This document shows positions 13,914-23,055 of a stretch of DNA of 26,572 nucleotides, in pieces; position 1 is the stretch's first letter, and each line of letters starts with the position of its first letter. The stretch is from an uncultured bacterium. GTDB taxonomy: Bacteria > Cyanobacteriota > Vampirovibrionia > Gastranaerophilales > Gastranaerophilaceae. The notes beneath the pieces were generated by a model. The model had not been told where the DNA came from and searched no databases. It was given only the letters and a program-made list of their open reading frames with translations. Location of the stretch: the NCBI GenBank assembly GCA_900547585.1, contig URHD01000025.1, positions 1-26,572 on the forward strand. The letters run 5' to 3'. A program made the position numbers and the translations under genes.

Positions 13914-16829
13914 ATGCTTTTTGACACAATTGTAAGCGGTTTGCAATCGGTCTTTACCCATAAGTGGATTGAAAACAGCGCTGATATTTTTATGATACTT
14001 TTTGCTGTAAATTTGGTTTTGTTTGGCGGTACTAGCTATATTATCAAGAAAAATACTCCTTATGCGAAAGCCTGGAGTATATTTTTTATGTTTTTGGGGC
14101 TGCAAAGCGTTTTGATGGGGTGTGTTTTTTATTATTATTACTATTCAACGCAGTCAGGTTTTCTTAATAATTTGATTTATCTGCTTTCTGTCGGCTCTCT
14201 TTATGTTTTTTGGATGTCAGTGAAGACGGCAGTTTCTTTACATCACAAAAAGACGGTTAATTATCTTTTGTATTTGCCGGTATTGTTCTTACTGATGGCC
14301 GGAGTGTTCAATGAAACTACTACTCTGGTTTTTAGAAATGTATTCGCACTTTATTGCTATATTGAATTTTATAAATTAATGAAAATTTTAAGTAAAAGAG
14401 CTGCAATAATAAATAAGGAATATATTTGTCTTGCAATATGGCTGTTTTTTGATTTGTCTCTGGTTTATGTGTTTGTTTTTTATCCGGAGTTTTGTGTTTT
14501 GAAAAATGGAATGCCAGATTTTGTAATGACATTTGTTTATTCAAAGTCTATTTTGCTTGCACTGGTTACATTTTCGATGTTTTCATATTATTGGCTTGGT
14601 TTTGTAAATGGAAAACTTATTTACGAAAGTAATTCTAAGGAGAATACGGCTTTTGATTATTTTATTATATTGGCATTGTTCTTGACACAGTTTTTGGGAA
14701 TTTTCTTTATTAACTATGTTTCTATTCAGGGAAATAAGGAAATGCATGAGAATCTCCTTTCACAGGCCAGAATCATTAGGGTTCGCCTGGAAAGATATGA
14801 CTGGTCTGAATTCAGCGGAACTCTAAAAGATGTCAAAAATCCTACATATTTTGAGATTAGTGACTACATGAAAAAAGTTAATAAACTTGCTCCACAATTC
14901 ATTGACCCTTCAATAGTAATAAAAAGAGATGGCTTTCTTATTCAGGAAATGGATGATATTTCAGGTCACAATACCGGCGTGATAAAACTGGGGAAGAAAC
15001 TTCGACACGTTGATTCTGTTTTTAAAACTCAAAAAGAACTTATTTCGTGGGATTATTTTTATTCTTATCAGGCAGGGTATTCTCTTTTGCTGCCTGTAAT
15101 GGATGAGAAAAACGCTAAAGTTCAGGCTGTATTGTGCATGAAGTTGAACAATGAGTTGTGGTCAAAGAAAACTATATTGAGACGTATTTTGGCTTCCAGC
15201 ATTGTTGTTTTGATTTGTTTTTTGTTGTCTTTTTACCTTGTTGTAAGGCAAAAATTCAAAGAGAACGAAATTCAGGCAAGACTTAATGAAAAAAGGCTGA
15301 AAGAAGCACAGCATATTGCCGGAATCGGCGGTTTTGAATATGATTTGCTCAATGATAAATTGATTTGTTCGGATGAAATCTACCATATTCATGAAACAGA
15401 ATCTATTTCTAATAATATTGAAAAATATTTTCACGGAATGCTAAAAAAGTCCTATTCAGAGGAAATAACGGACTCTTTTTCTATGAGAATTAATGATTGT
15501 ATCTCACAAATGCGTGAACAGGAATTCGACTATAAAATCGTTACCCCGAAAGGGCACATCAAGGATATAAATTTAAAAATTATTCCAAAACACAATCTGC
15601 AGGGGCAAATAATCAGCCTGATAGGAACTGTACAGGATGTAACTGTCCAGAAAAAAGCGCAAAAAGCTCTGATTGATGCAAAAAATGCTGCTGAGGAAGC
15701 TAATAGTACAAAAAGTATCTTCCTTGCAAACATGTCACATGAAATAAGAACTCCGATGAACGCAATACTGGGCTACTCCCAGCTTATGATGGATAATGAT
15801 GAACTTGATGGAGGCACACGGGAAAAATCGTATATAATTTATAACAGCGGAAGACATCTTCTCGGTGTTATTAACGGCATTCTTGAAATGTCAAAAATTG
15901 AAGCCGGCCATATCAAGGTCAGCACTGCACCGATGGACATGAGTTCTTTTGTTTGTGACGTAAAATATATCTTTTTGAACAAACTCATGGAAAAATCTAT
16001 TGAATTTGAGATAAATACAAATAATCTTCCTGATATTATTTTTTCTGATGAGGACAAACTTCGTCAGATTGCAATAAATTTAATCAGCAATGCAACAAAG
16101 TTTACAAAAAAGGGAAAAATAGTCTGGGATTTGGATTTTGATACAGAAAACAGCCTGCTGAATATGTTTATTCAAGATACCGGATGCGGTATTGCACATG
16201 AAGATCTGGCTAATATTTTTCAGCCTTTTGAGCAAAGCGATGCGGGTAAAAAGTACGGTGGAACCGGTCTGGGGCTCTCAATCACTAAAAATCTCGTTGA
16301 ACTTTTAAATGGAGAAATAAAAGTTGAGAGTTATGTAAATGTAGGAACAAAGTTTTCGGTAAAAATCCCTGTTAAAAGGTTTCGCAACCATGAAAAAGCT
16401 GATTCCAGTGCCCGTACAAAAATTGTTGGCTTAACGAAAAATTCAAGACATTCAAAAATTCTCGTTGTTGATGATTCAAAAGAAAACAGGGATGTGCTTG
16501 TGGAAATTCTTTCCGGAGCGGGTTTTGAGGTTGCACAGGCAAATGACGGTATTGAGGCGCTGGACTTGTTGAATATTTTTAACCCCGAATTGATTTTTAT
16601 GGATGTGCGAATGCCGAACATGGACGGGCTGACTGCTTCAAAAATCATAAAATCTACCGAAGAATACAAACATATTCCGATAATTGCAGTTACTGCGGGT
16701 GCGTTCTCCAGCGATACCGAACAGATTATCGAAGCAGGGCTGGATTCTTATATTATCAAGCCTTTTGAGAATATCAATGTACTCGAAACTGTGCGAAAAT
16801 ATCTTTGTGTCGAATATGAGTATGAATAG
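13914..16829 (+). CDS. Multi-pass membrane hybrid sensor histidine kinase with receiver domain
   Basis: This is a 971-residue protein. Residues about 20-270 hold roughly eight membrane segments, resembling a 7TM-type sensor module. About 272-422 is an extracytoplasmic region ended by another helix (about 423-443). A PAS-like domain (about 460-575, starting RLKEAQHIAGIGGFEYD) precedes the kinase core: H-box NMSHEIRTPMNAIL with His609, N-box NLISNATKF near 725, G1 DTGCGI near 755 and G2 GGTGLGLSI near 785. A receiver domain (about 848-971) has acidic Asp853-Asp854, phospho-acceptor Asp897 (FMDVRMPNMDG) and a Lys in IIKPFE. It autophosphorylates and passes phosphate to its own receiver. No Hpt protein or separate response regulator gene is adjacent, so output partners are elsewhere. 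The signal is unknown. Confidence 0.92.
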   Translation: MLFDTIVSGLQSVFTHKWIENSADIFMILFAVNLVLFGGTSYIIKKNTPYAKAWSIFFMFLGLQSVLMGCVFYYYYYSTQSGFLNNLIYLLSVGSLYVFWMSVKTAVSLHHKKTVNYLLYLPVLFLLMAGVFNETTTLVFRNVFALYCYIEFYKLMKILSKRAAIINKEYICLAIWLFFDLSLVYVFVFYPEFCVLKNGMPDFVMTFVYSKSILLALVTFSMFSYYWLGFVNGKLIYESNSKENTAFDYFIILALFLTQFLGIFFINYVSIQGNKEMHENLLSQARIIRVRLERYDWSEFSGTLKDVKNPTYFEISDYMKKVNKLAPQFIDPSIVIKRDGFLIQEMDDISGHNTGVIKLGKKLRHVDSVFKTQKELISWDYFYSYQAGYSLLLPVMDEKNAKVQAVLCMKLNNELWSKKTILRRILASSIVVLICFLLSFYLVVRQKFKENEIQARLNEKRLKEAQHIAGIGGFEYDLLNDKLICSDEIYHIHETESISNNIEKYFHGMLKKSYSEEITDSFSMRINDCISQMREQEFDYKIVTPKGHIKDINLKIIPKHNLQGQIISLIGTVQDVTVQKKAQKALIDAKNAAEEANSTKSIFLANMSHEIRTPMNAILGYSQLMMDNDELDGGTREKSYIIYNSGRHLLGVINGILEMSKIEAGHIKVSTAPMDMSSFVCDVKYIFLNKLMEKSIEFEINTNNLPDIIFSDEDKLRQIAINLISNATKFTKKGKIVWDLDFDTENSLLNMFIQDTGCGIAHEDLANIFQPFEQSDAGKKYGGTGLGLSITKNLVELLNGEIKVESYVNVGTKFSVKIPVKRFRNHEKADSSARTKIVGLTKNSRHSKILVVDDSKENRDVLVEILSGAGFEVAQANDGIEALDLLNIFNPELIFMDVRMPNMDGLTASKIIKSTEEYKHIPIIAVTAGAFSSDTEQIIEAGLDSYIIKPFENINVLETVRKYLCVEYEYE

Positions 16830-16836
16830 TATTAAA

Positions 16837-16861
16837 AAAGCTCCGCAATCTGCGGAGCTTT
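16837..16861. terminator. Bidirectional intrinsic terminator between the sensor kinase and dnaK
   Basis: AAAGCTCCGCA pairs perfectly with TGCGGAGCTTT around a three-base ATC loop (11 base pairs). On the - strand it is followed by a run of six T, an excellent terminator for dnaK (stop 20 bases away). On the + strand it ends in TTTAAAGTTTT, a weaker but plausible terminator for the kinase gene (stop 7 bases away). Confidence 0.9.
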
Positions 16862-16880
16862 AAAGTTTTAAGCTATCAGC

Positions 16881-18725
16881 TTATTCTTTTGTGTATTCTG
16901 CGTCAATAACATCATCGTCAGAGTTTGAGCTTTCCGAAGATGCACCTGCTGATTGGTCAGAATTACCCTGGGCAGCCTGTTCTTCCTGTTGAACCTGACT
17001 GTATGCTGCCTGCGAAATTCCAAACATAGTCTGCTGGAGGTCTTCTGACATTTTTTTGATGTCATCGGCAGATTTGTTAGTTTTCAACGCTTCTTCAAGG
17101 GCTTTTCTCTGGTCTTCAAGTTTTGTTTTGTCAGAATCAGAGATTTTACCCTCAAAATCTTTTACGATTCGTTCTGCTGATGAGATTAAGCTGTTTGCGT
17201 TATTTCTGATTTCAGCTTCTTCTTTGTGTTTTTTGTCTTCAGCAGCGTTTGCTTCTGCTTCTTTAACCATTCTGTCAATATCCTGCTCAGAAAGGTTTGA
17301 AGAGTTTGTAATCGTGATTTTTTGTTCTTTATTTGTTGCTTTGTCTTTCGCAGAAACGTTAACAATACCGTTTGCGTCAATGTCGAAAGTAACTTCGATT
17401 TGCGGCAAACCTCTCATTGCCGGCGGAATACCGTCAAGTCTGAACATGCCGAGAGATTTGTTGTCTTTTGCCATCGGTCTTTCGCCCTGAAGAACGTGAA
17501 CATCAACGGCTGTCTGGTTGTTCTCTGCTGTTGAGAAAGTTTGTGATTTAGAAACAGGAATTGTCGTGTTTCTGGGAACAAGCGGGGTCATAACGCCGCC
17601 GAGAGTTTCAATACCGAGCGTCAACGGTGTAACGTCTAACAAAACGATATCTTTAACTTCACCTGCGAGAACACCTGCCTGAACAGCTGCACCAACCGCA
17701 ACAACTTCATCAGGGTTAACTGACTGGTTGGGTTCTTTGCCTGTGTATTCTTTAACGAGCGCCTGAACTGCCGGAATTCTGGTTGAGCCGCCGACCAGAA
17801 CGACCTCATCAATGTCACCTTTTGAAAGATTAGCATCTTTTAATGCCTGTTCAACAGGAGTTTTGCATCTTTCGAGCAAATCATGAGAAAGTTCTTCAAA
17901 TTTAGCCCTTGTCAACTGAATATCAAGGTGTTTGGGGCCGTTTGCGTCAGCTGTGATGAACGGAAGGTTGATTGTTGTTTCCACAACCGATGAAAGTTCG
18001 CATTTTGCTTTTTCTGCGGCTTCTTTCAAGCGTTGCATAGCCTGTTTGTCGCCGCGAAGGTCAATACCTTCCTGCTTTTTGAACTCATCAGCGAGCCAAT
18101 CAATGATTTTCTGGTCAAAATCGTCACCACCGAGGTGCGTATCACCGGAAGTTGAAAGAACTTCATGAACACCGTCGCCAATTTCAAGAACAGAAACATC
18201 AAAAGTACCGCCGCCAAGGTCGAAAACGAGCACTTTTTCAGGTTTATCTTTTTCAAGCCCGTAAGCAAGCGCTGCTGCGGTCGGTTCGTTTACGATACGC
18301 AGAACATCAAGCCCTGCAATCTTGCCGGCATCTTTTGTTGCCTGTCTTTGTGCGTCGTTGAAGTACGCAGGAACGGTGATTACGGCTGAAGTAACTTTTT
18401 CGCCCAGATATGCGGATGCGTCATCAGCGAGTTTTCTCAAAATCATCGCAGAGATTTCCTGCGGGGTGTAATCTTTTCCGTTTATGTTCTTTTTATAATC
18501 TGTACCCATTTCACGTTTGATTGAAATGATAGTTTTGTCAGGGTTTAAGATTGCCTGACGTTTTGCGAGTTGACCGACCAGTTTTTCACCGGTTTTAGAA
18601 AATCCGACGATTGACGGGGTGGTTCTGGAACCTTCCGCGTTCGCAATAACGGTCGGTTTTCCGCCTTCCATTACAGCTACTACCGAGTTCGTCGTACCAA
18701 GGTCAATACCAATTGTTTTTGCCAT
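16881..18725 (-). CDS. dnaK: Chaperone protein DnaK (Hsp70)
   Basis: This 614-residue cytosolic ATP-dependent chaperone binds unfolded peptides together with DnaJ and GrpE. It carries the three Hsp70 signatures: IDLGTTNSVVAV at the N-terminus, VFDLGGGTFDVSVL in the nucleotide domain and VVLVGGSTRIPAVQ. The substrate domain follows, then a Gln/Ser-rich tail ending DDVIDAEYTKE, as in standard bacterial DnaK. AAGGAG precedes the ATG. It follows fliI after 104 bases on the same strand. Neither grpE nor dnaJ is next to it. No CIRCE (HrcA) inverted repeat is visible upstream, so regulation probably differs from the classic HrcA scheme or comes from the housekeeping sigma factor. Confidence 0.98.
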   Translation of the reverse strand: MAKTIGIDLGTTNSVVAVMEGGKPTVIANAEGSRTTPSIVGFSKTGEKLVGQLAKRQAILNPDKTIISIKREMGTDYKKNINGKDYTPQEISAMILRKLADDASAYLGEKVTSAVITVPAYFNDAQRQATKDAGKIAGLDVLRIVNEPTAAALAYGLEKDKPEKVLVFDLGGGTFDVSVLEIGDGVHEVLSTSGDTHLGGDDFDQKIIDWLADEFKKQEGIDLRGDKQAMQRLKEAAEKAKCELSSVVETTINLPFITADANGPKHLDIQLTRAKFEELSHDLLERCKTPVEQALKDANLSKGDIDEVVLVGGSTRIPAVQALVKEYTGKEPNQSVNPDEVVAVGAAVQAGVLAGEVKDIVLLDVTPLTLGIETLGGVMTPLVPRNTTIPVSKSQTFSTAENNQTAVDVHVLQGERPMAKDNKSLGMFRLDGIPPAMRGLPQIEVTFDIDANGIVNVSAKDKATNKEQKITITNSSNLSEQDIDRMVKEAEANAAEDKKHKEEAEIRNNANSLISSAERIVKDFEGKISDSDKTKLEDQRKALEEALKTNKSADDIKKMSEDLQQTMFGISQAAYSQVQQEEQAAQGNSDQSAGASSESSNSDDDVIDAEYTKE

Positions 18726-18776
18726 TTTTTTATTCTCCTTCGTAACTTACGTTCGTTTATTTTATTAACTAATTAA

Positions 18777-18785
18777 TTTATATCA
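18777..18785 (-). promoter_or_regulatory. Extended -10 promoter element for dnaK
   Basis: Read on the - strand, TGATATAAA is an extended -10 element (TG, one base, TATAAA), about 50 bases before the dnaK ATG. No convincing -35 box lies upstream. It gives dnaK a start independent of the flagellar genes. Confidence 0.35.
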
Positions 18786-18793
18786 CTGAATTT

Positions 18794-18833
18794 TTAAAAT
18801 ATTAAAAAAATAAACAAAAAATTAATATTTTAA
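18794..18833. repeat. AT-only inverted repeat at the end of fliI
   Basis: Bases 18794-18805 pair perfectly with 18822-18833 (12 base pairs of A and T only) across a 16-base A-rich loop, overlapping the fliI stop codon. It may be a weak terminator for the flagellar transcript or an operator near the dnaK promoter. Low complexity makes chance pairing possible. Confidence 0.35.
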
Positions 18834-20179
18834 GCATCAACACCTGACATCATTTGAATCAATGTGCTGATTGTTGTGTCCATTGAGACTAAATCGGAGG
18901 TTCTTTGCTGGAGAAAAGCATTAATCTGCGGCATCATTTGTATCGCGATATCGAGCTTGGGGTTTGAACCGGAAACGTACATACCTACGTCGATTAAGTC
19001 CTTGTTTTCCCTGTAAAGCGCCATTATACGGCGTAATTTTGCAGCTGCATCTCTGTGCTCTTGCGTTACTATTGAAGACATAAGCCTTGAAATGCTCCCG
19101 AGAACGTCAATTGCAGGATAATGGTTCATTTCTGCAATTTTTCTGTTGAGAAAAATGTGCCCGTCAACAATACCGCGCACAGTATCAACAATCGGGTCGT
19201 TTATGTCATCACCTTCCATCAAAACCGTGTATAAAGCGGTAATTGAACCACGGGGGCTGTTTCCGGTTCGTTCCAACACCTTTTGGAGCCATGAAAAAAT
19301 CGACGGCGGATAACCTTTCATTGTGGGCGGCTCGCCGATTGACAAACCCACTTCGCGGCCTGCCATCGCGCACCTCGTGACAGTATCAGTCATAAGAAAG
19401 ACCTTTTTCCCCTGGTCACGAAAGTATTCAGCTACTGCGGTTGCTGCCTGAAGGCACTTTTGTCGAATCAGAGGCGGCTGATCGCCGGTTGAGCAGACAA
19501 GCACCGATTTTTTCATACCCAGCTCGCCCAGAGCGTCTTCAACAAACTCTTTTACCTCACGACCGCGCTCTCCGATGAGCGCAACGACGTTTACGTCCGC
19601 ATCCGAGTTTCGGGCAATCATACCGAGCATTGTACTTTTCCCGACACCGGAACCGGCAAAAAGCCCCATACGTTGTCCGCAACCGAGCGTCATTGCTGCG
19701 TCAATTGCGCGTACACCGGTTGAAAACATCTCTTTAATAATGGGCCTTTCAAAAGCTCCCGGCGGCGGGCCATCAATATTCACCCATTTTGCGCCTGCCG
19801 TATCCAGCGGCAGGCCATCAATCGGCTCGCCCAGCGGGCTTATCAACCGTCCGAGAAGAAATTCGCCTACCGGAATTTTTATCGGCTCATTTGTTGTTGT
19901 AACAAGGCTTCCCTGCCCGATTCCGGAGCCGTCATACAACAAAAGCAGCTGCGCAGCTTCACCTTTGAACGCAACTACCTCAGCAGCCTTTTGCTCACCC
20001 TCATAATTTTCAATAAAACACAAATCACCGATTTTCAGCCCGGGTAATTTGACTTCAACCGTCAAACCGAGCAGCTTTGATACCGAGCCTTTGTACTGGT
20101 AAAGAGGGGTTGTATTTATAATCTCTTTTGCGCGTTTTTTTATAAAATCTATTGATTTTTCGGTGCTCTGGTTCAGCAT
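18830..20179 (-). CDS. fliI: Flagellum-specific ATP synthase FliI
   Basis: This 449-residue hexameric ATPase of the flagellar type III export apparatus works with FliH at the membrane gate to energise substrate unfolding and entry. The Walker A loop AGSGVGKST is at 175-183, the GERGREV arginine-rich turn at 203-209 and Walker B with DTVTRCAMAGREVGL near 265-279. The later IGEPPTMKGYPPSIFSWL block matches the F1-beta-like family. Length is normal. It starts 2 bases after the flhA stop, which is unusual, since fliI commonly follows fliH directly. The N-terminal region is flagellar-like; injectisome ATPases (SctN) are close relatives, but the context with fliF and fliH supports the flagellar assignment. 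Confidence 0.94.
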   Translation of the reverse strand: MLNQSTEKSIDFIKKRAKEIINTTPLYQYKGSVSKLLGLTVEVKLPGLKIGDLCFIENYEGEQKAAEVVAFKGEAAQLLLLYDGSGIGQGSLVTTTNEPIKIPVGEFLLGRLISPLGEPIDGLPLDTAGAKWVNIDGPPPGAFERPIIKEMFSTGVRAIDAAMTLGCGQRMGLFAGSGVGKSTMLGMIARNSDADVNVVALIGERGREVKEFVEDALGELGMKKSVLVCSTGDQPPLIRQKCLQAATAVAEYFRDQGKKVFLMTDTVTRCAMAGREVGLSIGEPPTMKGYPPSIFSWLQKVLERTGNSPRGSITALYTVLMEGDDINDPIVDTVRGIVDGHIFLNRKIAEMNHYPAIDVLGSISRLMSSIVTQEHRDAAAKLRRIMALYRENKDLIDVGMYVSGSNPKLDIAIQMMPQINAFLQQRTSDLVSMDTTISTLIQMMSGVDA

Positions 20180-20181
20180 TT

Positions 20182-22284
20182 TTAACCCTCAAAATTAGGC
20201 ATATATGCCTCTCCGATTGTGTCAACGGCTTCGACCTTGATATCTGTAATCAATTCAGAGTAAGAAATAACCACAATCGTCGGAATATGGCGCTCAAGCA
20301 GCTGATAAAGCGGCAATCTTATACGCGGTGAGCAAAGAATTACCGGCTGGCGCCCGACTGTCTGATGCGCTCTCATAAGCGTTGACGCTGTAGTTTCAAT
20401 GAGCTCCTGAACTTGCATAGGATTCAAGAGGAACATCGTTCCGAGCTCGGTTCTCTGGCAGCTGTCATCAAGCAGCTTTTCCCATTCTGAAGAAAGGGTT
20501 AAGGCGTAAAGAACCTTGTCTTCGGTTACATTAGAAAGACAAATCTGCCGTCCGAGCGCGGCTCTGATGCGTTCTGAAAGGATATCCGGCTCTTTTGAGA
20601 ACCTTGCATAGTCGCAAAGTCGCTCAAAAATGAAAATAATATCCTTGATTGACACCTTTTCCCTGATAAGGTTAACAAAAATCTTTCTCAGGTCGCTGGT
20701 AGAGATAATTGTTGGAATAAGATCGTTAACAAGCGTCGGATCCTGCGATTTTACGAGTTCCATGAGTTTGAGGACATCGGTTTTTGTCATAACCTCATCA
20801 ACGTATTTTCTTACGCATTCTTGCAGATGCGTAACGATTACATCGACAGAATCTACTGCTGTCAGGTGGTCTTCAGGGTCAATTTGCTGCTGATCCAGCC
20901 AGTAAGCCTCAGCCTGATATGTCGGGTCTACGTTTTTAATTGCATCTGCGGGTACGGATTTGCCCGTGCTATCCCACTGGTCTGCGATTACCATGTATTT
21001 TCCGGGATAAACAAATCCTGTTGCAACAGTGTTTCCACGGATTGAAATAAGATATTCATTTGCGTCAAGCGCTGATGAATCCATAATTCTTATGTTAGGA
21101 ATAATATATCCGAGCTCGTCTGTTACGCGCTGGCGCAGGGCTGCGATTTTTGCAAGCAATTGCCCCTCCTGCTCGGGGTCAGCAATGGGCAAAAGCCCAG
21201 AACCAACCTGCAAAGCCAGAACATCGACGCCCAGACGTTCGTACATTTTGTTCGGGTTAACAAGATCCTGCATATTCTGGCGTACGCTTTCCAGTTGGCC
21301 GAGCTGGGCTTGAACATCCTGATTAACAAGTACAGAAAATCCGGAAATCGCAAGAATTATCGTGAAAAACAGGAACGGAAGCCACGGCAAACCGGTAAAG
21401 GAACTTGTTAAAACGATTAACATAAGAAAACAGCACGCAAAGAACAAACTGTACGGCTTGCTCAGAACCTGTGCAGCCAAATCAAGACCCAAACTTGAGC
21501 TTGCCGCAGAAGAACGTGTCATTACGATACCTGCTGAGATTGACATCAACAAAGAGGGAACCTGTGAGGCAAGACCGTCGCCGATTGTCAAAACGGTATA
21601 TTTTGAAACCGCATCAGCCGCCGGCATCCCGTTCATTAAAACCCCGATACATAAACCGCCGATGATGTTGATAATAACGATAATTATACCCGCAATCGTG
21701 TCACCTTTTACGAATTTCATCGCACCATCCATTGAACCAAAGAGCGCTGATTCTCTTTGTAGGTCTTCACGGCGTTTTACGGCTTCTTCCGGCGAAATCA
21801 ACCCCGCGTTAAAGTCCGCGTCGATTGTCATCTGTTTGCCAGGCATTGCGTCCAGTGCAAACCTTGCAGAAACCTCCGCGATACGTTCCGCACCTTTTGT
21901 TATAACCATAAATTGCACGATTGTGATGATTATGAAGATTACGCCGCCGACAATCATGTTTCCGCCGGTAACGAACGTTCCGAATGCGTGAATAACCTCG
22001 CCCGCTTCGCCTTTTGCGAGGATAAGCCTTGTTGATGCAATACTCAAAACCAGCCTGAACATTGTTCCGATAAGAATAATGGACGGAAACGCTGCCAATT
22101 CAAGCGGCTTTTGGATATACAGAGAAATCATAAGCAGCACAATCCCGAGGGTTATGTTCAAGCTTATTGAAAAGTTGATAACCCAGTTCGGCATCTCAAT
22201 CAGCAGTATCAAAATCAAAACGATTACGAATACTGCAAGAGTTATTTCACTTATGGGGTTGTTTTGTGCCTGTGGTGCTGCCAT
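20182..22284 (-). CDS. flhA: Flagellar biosynthesis protein FlhA
   Basis: This 700-residue component of the export gate has about eight membrane helices in the first 330 residues and a cytoplasmic domain from about 370 that docks export chaperones. The FHIPEP signature region FRLVLSIASTRLILAKGEAG and the conserved loop AERIAEVSARFALDAMPGKQ followed by MTIDADFNAG are intact, including the acidic residues linked to proton use. Length is typical. It lies between fliH and fliI with 3- and 2-base gaps, whereas flhA is usually grouped with flhB and flhF. No flhB or fliPQR is in the window. Confidence 0.96.
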   Translation of the reverse strand: MAAPQAQNNPISEITLAVFVIVLILILLIEMPNWVINFSISLNITLGIVLLMISLYIQKPLELAAFPSIILIGTMFRLVLSIASTRLILAKGEAGEVIHAFGTFVTGGNMIVGGVIFIIITIVQFMVITKGAERIAEVSARFALDAMPGKQMTIDADFNAGLISPEEAVKRREDLQRESALFGSMDGAMKFVKGDTIAGIIIVIINIIGGLCIGVLMNGMPAADAVSKYTVLTIGDGLASQVPSLLMSISAGIVMTRSSAASSSLGLDLAAQVLSKPYSLFFACCFLMLIVLTSSFTGLPWLPFLFFTIILAISGFSVLVNQDVQAQLGQLESVRQNMQDLVNPNKMYERLGVDVLALQVGSGLLPIADPEQEGQLLAKIAALRQRVTDELGYIIPNIRIMDSSALDANEYLISIRGNTVATGFVYPGKYMVIADQWDSTGKSVPADAIKNVDPTYQAEAYWLDQQQIDPEDHLTAVDSVDVIVTHLQECVRKYVDEVMTKTDVLKLMELVKSQDPTLVNDLIPTIISTSDLRKIFVNLIREKVSIKDIIFIFERLCDYARFSKEPDILSERIRAALGRQICLSNVTEDKVLYALTLSSEWEKLLDDSCQRTELGTMFLLNPMQVQELIETTASTLMRAHQTVGRQPVILCSPRIRLPLYQLLERHIPTIVVISYSELITDIKVEAVDTIGEAYMPNFEG

Positions 22285-22287
22285 TTT

Positions 22288-23055
22288 TTAAATTTGCTTA
22301 AAAGCCTCCTTTAAAATATTAATCTGGGTGGTGATATTCGCATCAATCAGCCCGTTTGAGGTTTCTATTATCACGCCGCCCTCATCGACCGTTTTTTCGG
22401 CGGTTACATATATTTTTGCTTCGACTGCTCCTGTCGAAAGCAGCTCGGGAACGAGTTCTTTGACGTATTCGGCATCAACCGGCGCTACTTTTAGTATAAT
22501 TTTGTTTTCGTCTTTAGCAATATTCTCCAGTGCGTCGTAAATTATATCTTCGAGGATGGTTTTGTCGGCGGCAACTTCGCGTTTTATGATTTTTTTTGCC
22601 ACTTCCAGCGAAATATCAAGGATATCATTTGAAACTTTGTCATAAACATGCACCTTGTAGTCAAAAAATTCTGTTAACGCTTCAGCGAGCTCGTTAATTT
22701 CATGCTGCGCGCGTGCAAGACCTTCTTCGTAGCCTTCTTTTGTGGATTCTTCTTTAATGAGTATTGCTTCTTCCTGCGCACGGGAGATGAGGTTTCTGTC
22801 ATCGACTCGCCTGTAGCCTCTGCGGCGGTCGCCCCTGCGCCTTTCCGAGCGCTGGGAAAAATCAATGTTCTGAAAATCAAATCCTTCAAAAATATCTTCG
22901 TTTTCTGCTTCCTGCTGTTTTTCTTCAATAATTGTTTTTTCCTGAACGATTCCGGCTGTTTCGGGTGGCTGCGCGGGCATAACAGATGCTGCCTCGATTT
23001 CTTTTTGAGGCACGGGTTTTGGGATATTTGCAAATCTTTTCTTTTTTATTATCAT
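22288..23055 (-). CDS. fliH: Flagellar assembly protein FliH (ATPase stator/regulator)
   Basis: This 255-residue soluble protein should bind and restrain the FliI ATPase and link it to the C-ring. The N-terminal third is low-complexity (Pro, Gln, Glu rich) and then strongly basic (RRGDRRRGYRR). The middle is a long Glu-rich helix with spaced Ala and Glu typical of FliH/YscL stalks. The C-terminal domain has the conserved acidic-hydrophobic pattern ending GGVIIETSNGLIDANITTQI. The start at 23055 makes an ATGA overlap with the upstream gene; an upstream in-frame start at 23082 would lengthen the overlap. Sequence identity in this family is low, so position between fliF and fliI carries weight. 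Confidence 0.8.
   Translation of the reverse strand: MIIKKKRFANIPKPVPQKEIEAASVMPAQPPETAGIVQEKTIIEEKQQEAENEDIFEGFDFQNIDFSQRSERRRGDRRRGYRRVDDRNLISRAQEEAILIKEESTKEGYEEGLARAQHEINELAEALTEFFDYKVHVYDKVSNDILDISLEVAKKIIKREVAADKTILEDIIYDALENIAKDENKIILKVAPVDAEYVKELVPELLSTGAVEAKIYVTAEKTVDEGGVIIETSNGLIDANITTQINILKEAFKQI

Noticed and set aside
18726..18829. CIRCE heat-shock operator upstream of dnaK
   Set aside because: No TTAGCACTC-N9-GAGTGCTAA-like repeat is present; the only dyad is AT-only.
21362..21991. Forward-strand ORF of 209 codons opposite flhA
   Set aside because: flhA is unmistakable across the same bases on the other strand; the translation is an antisense shadow.
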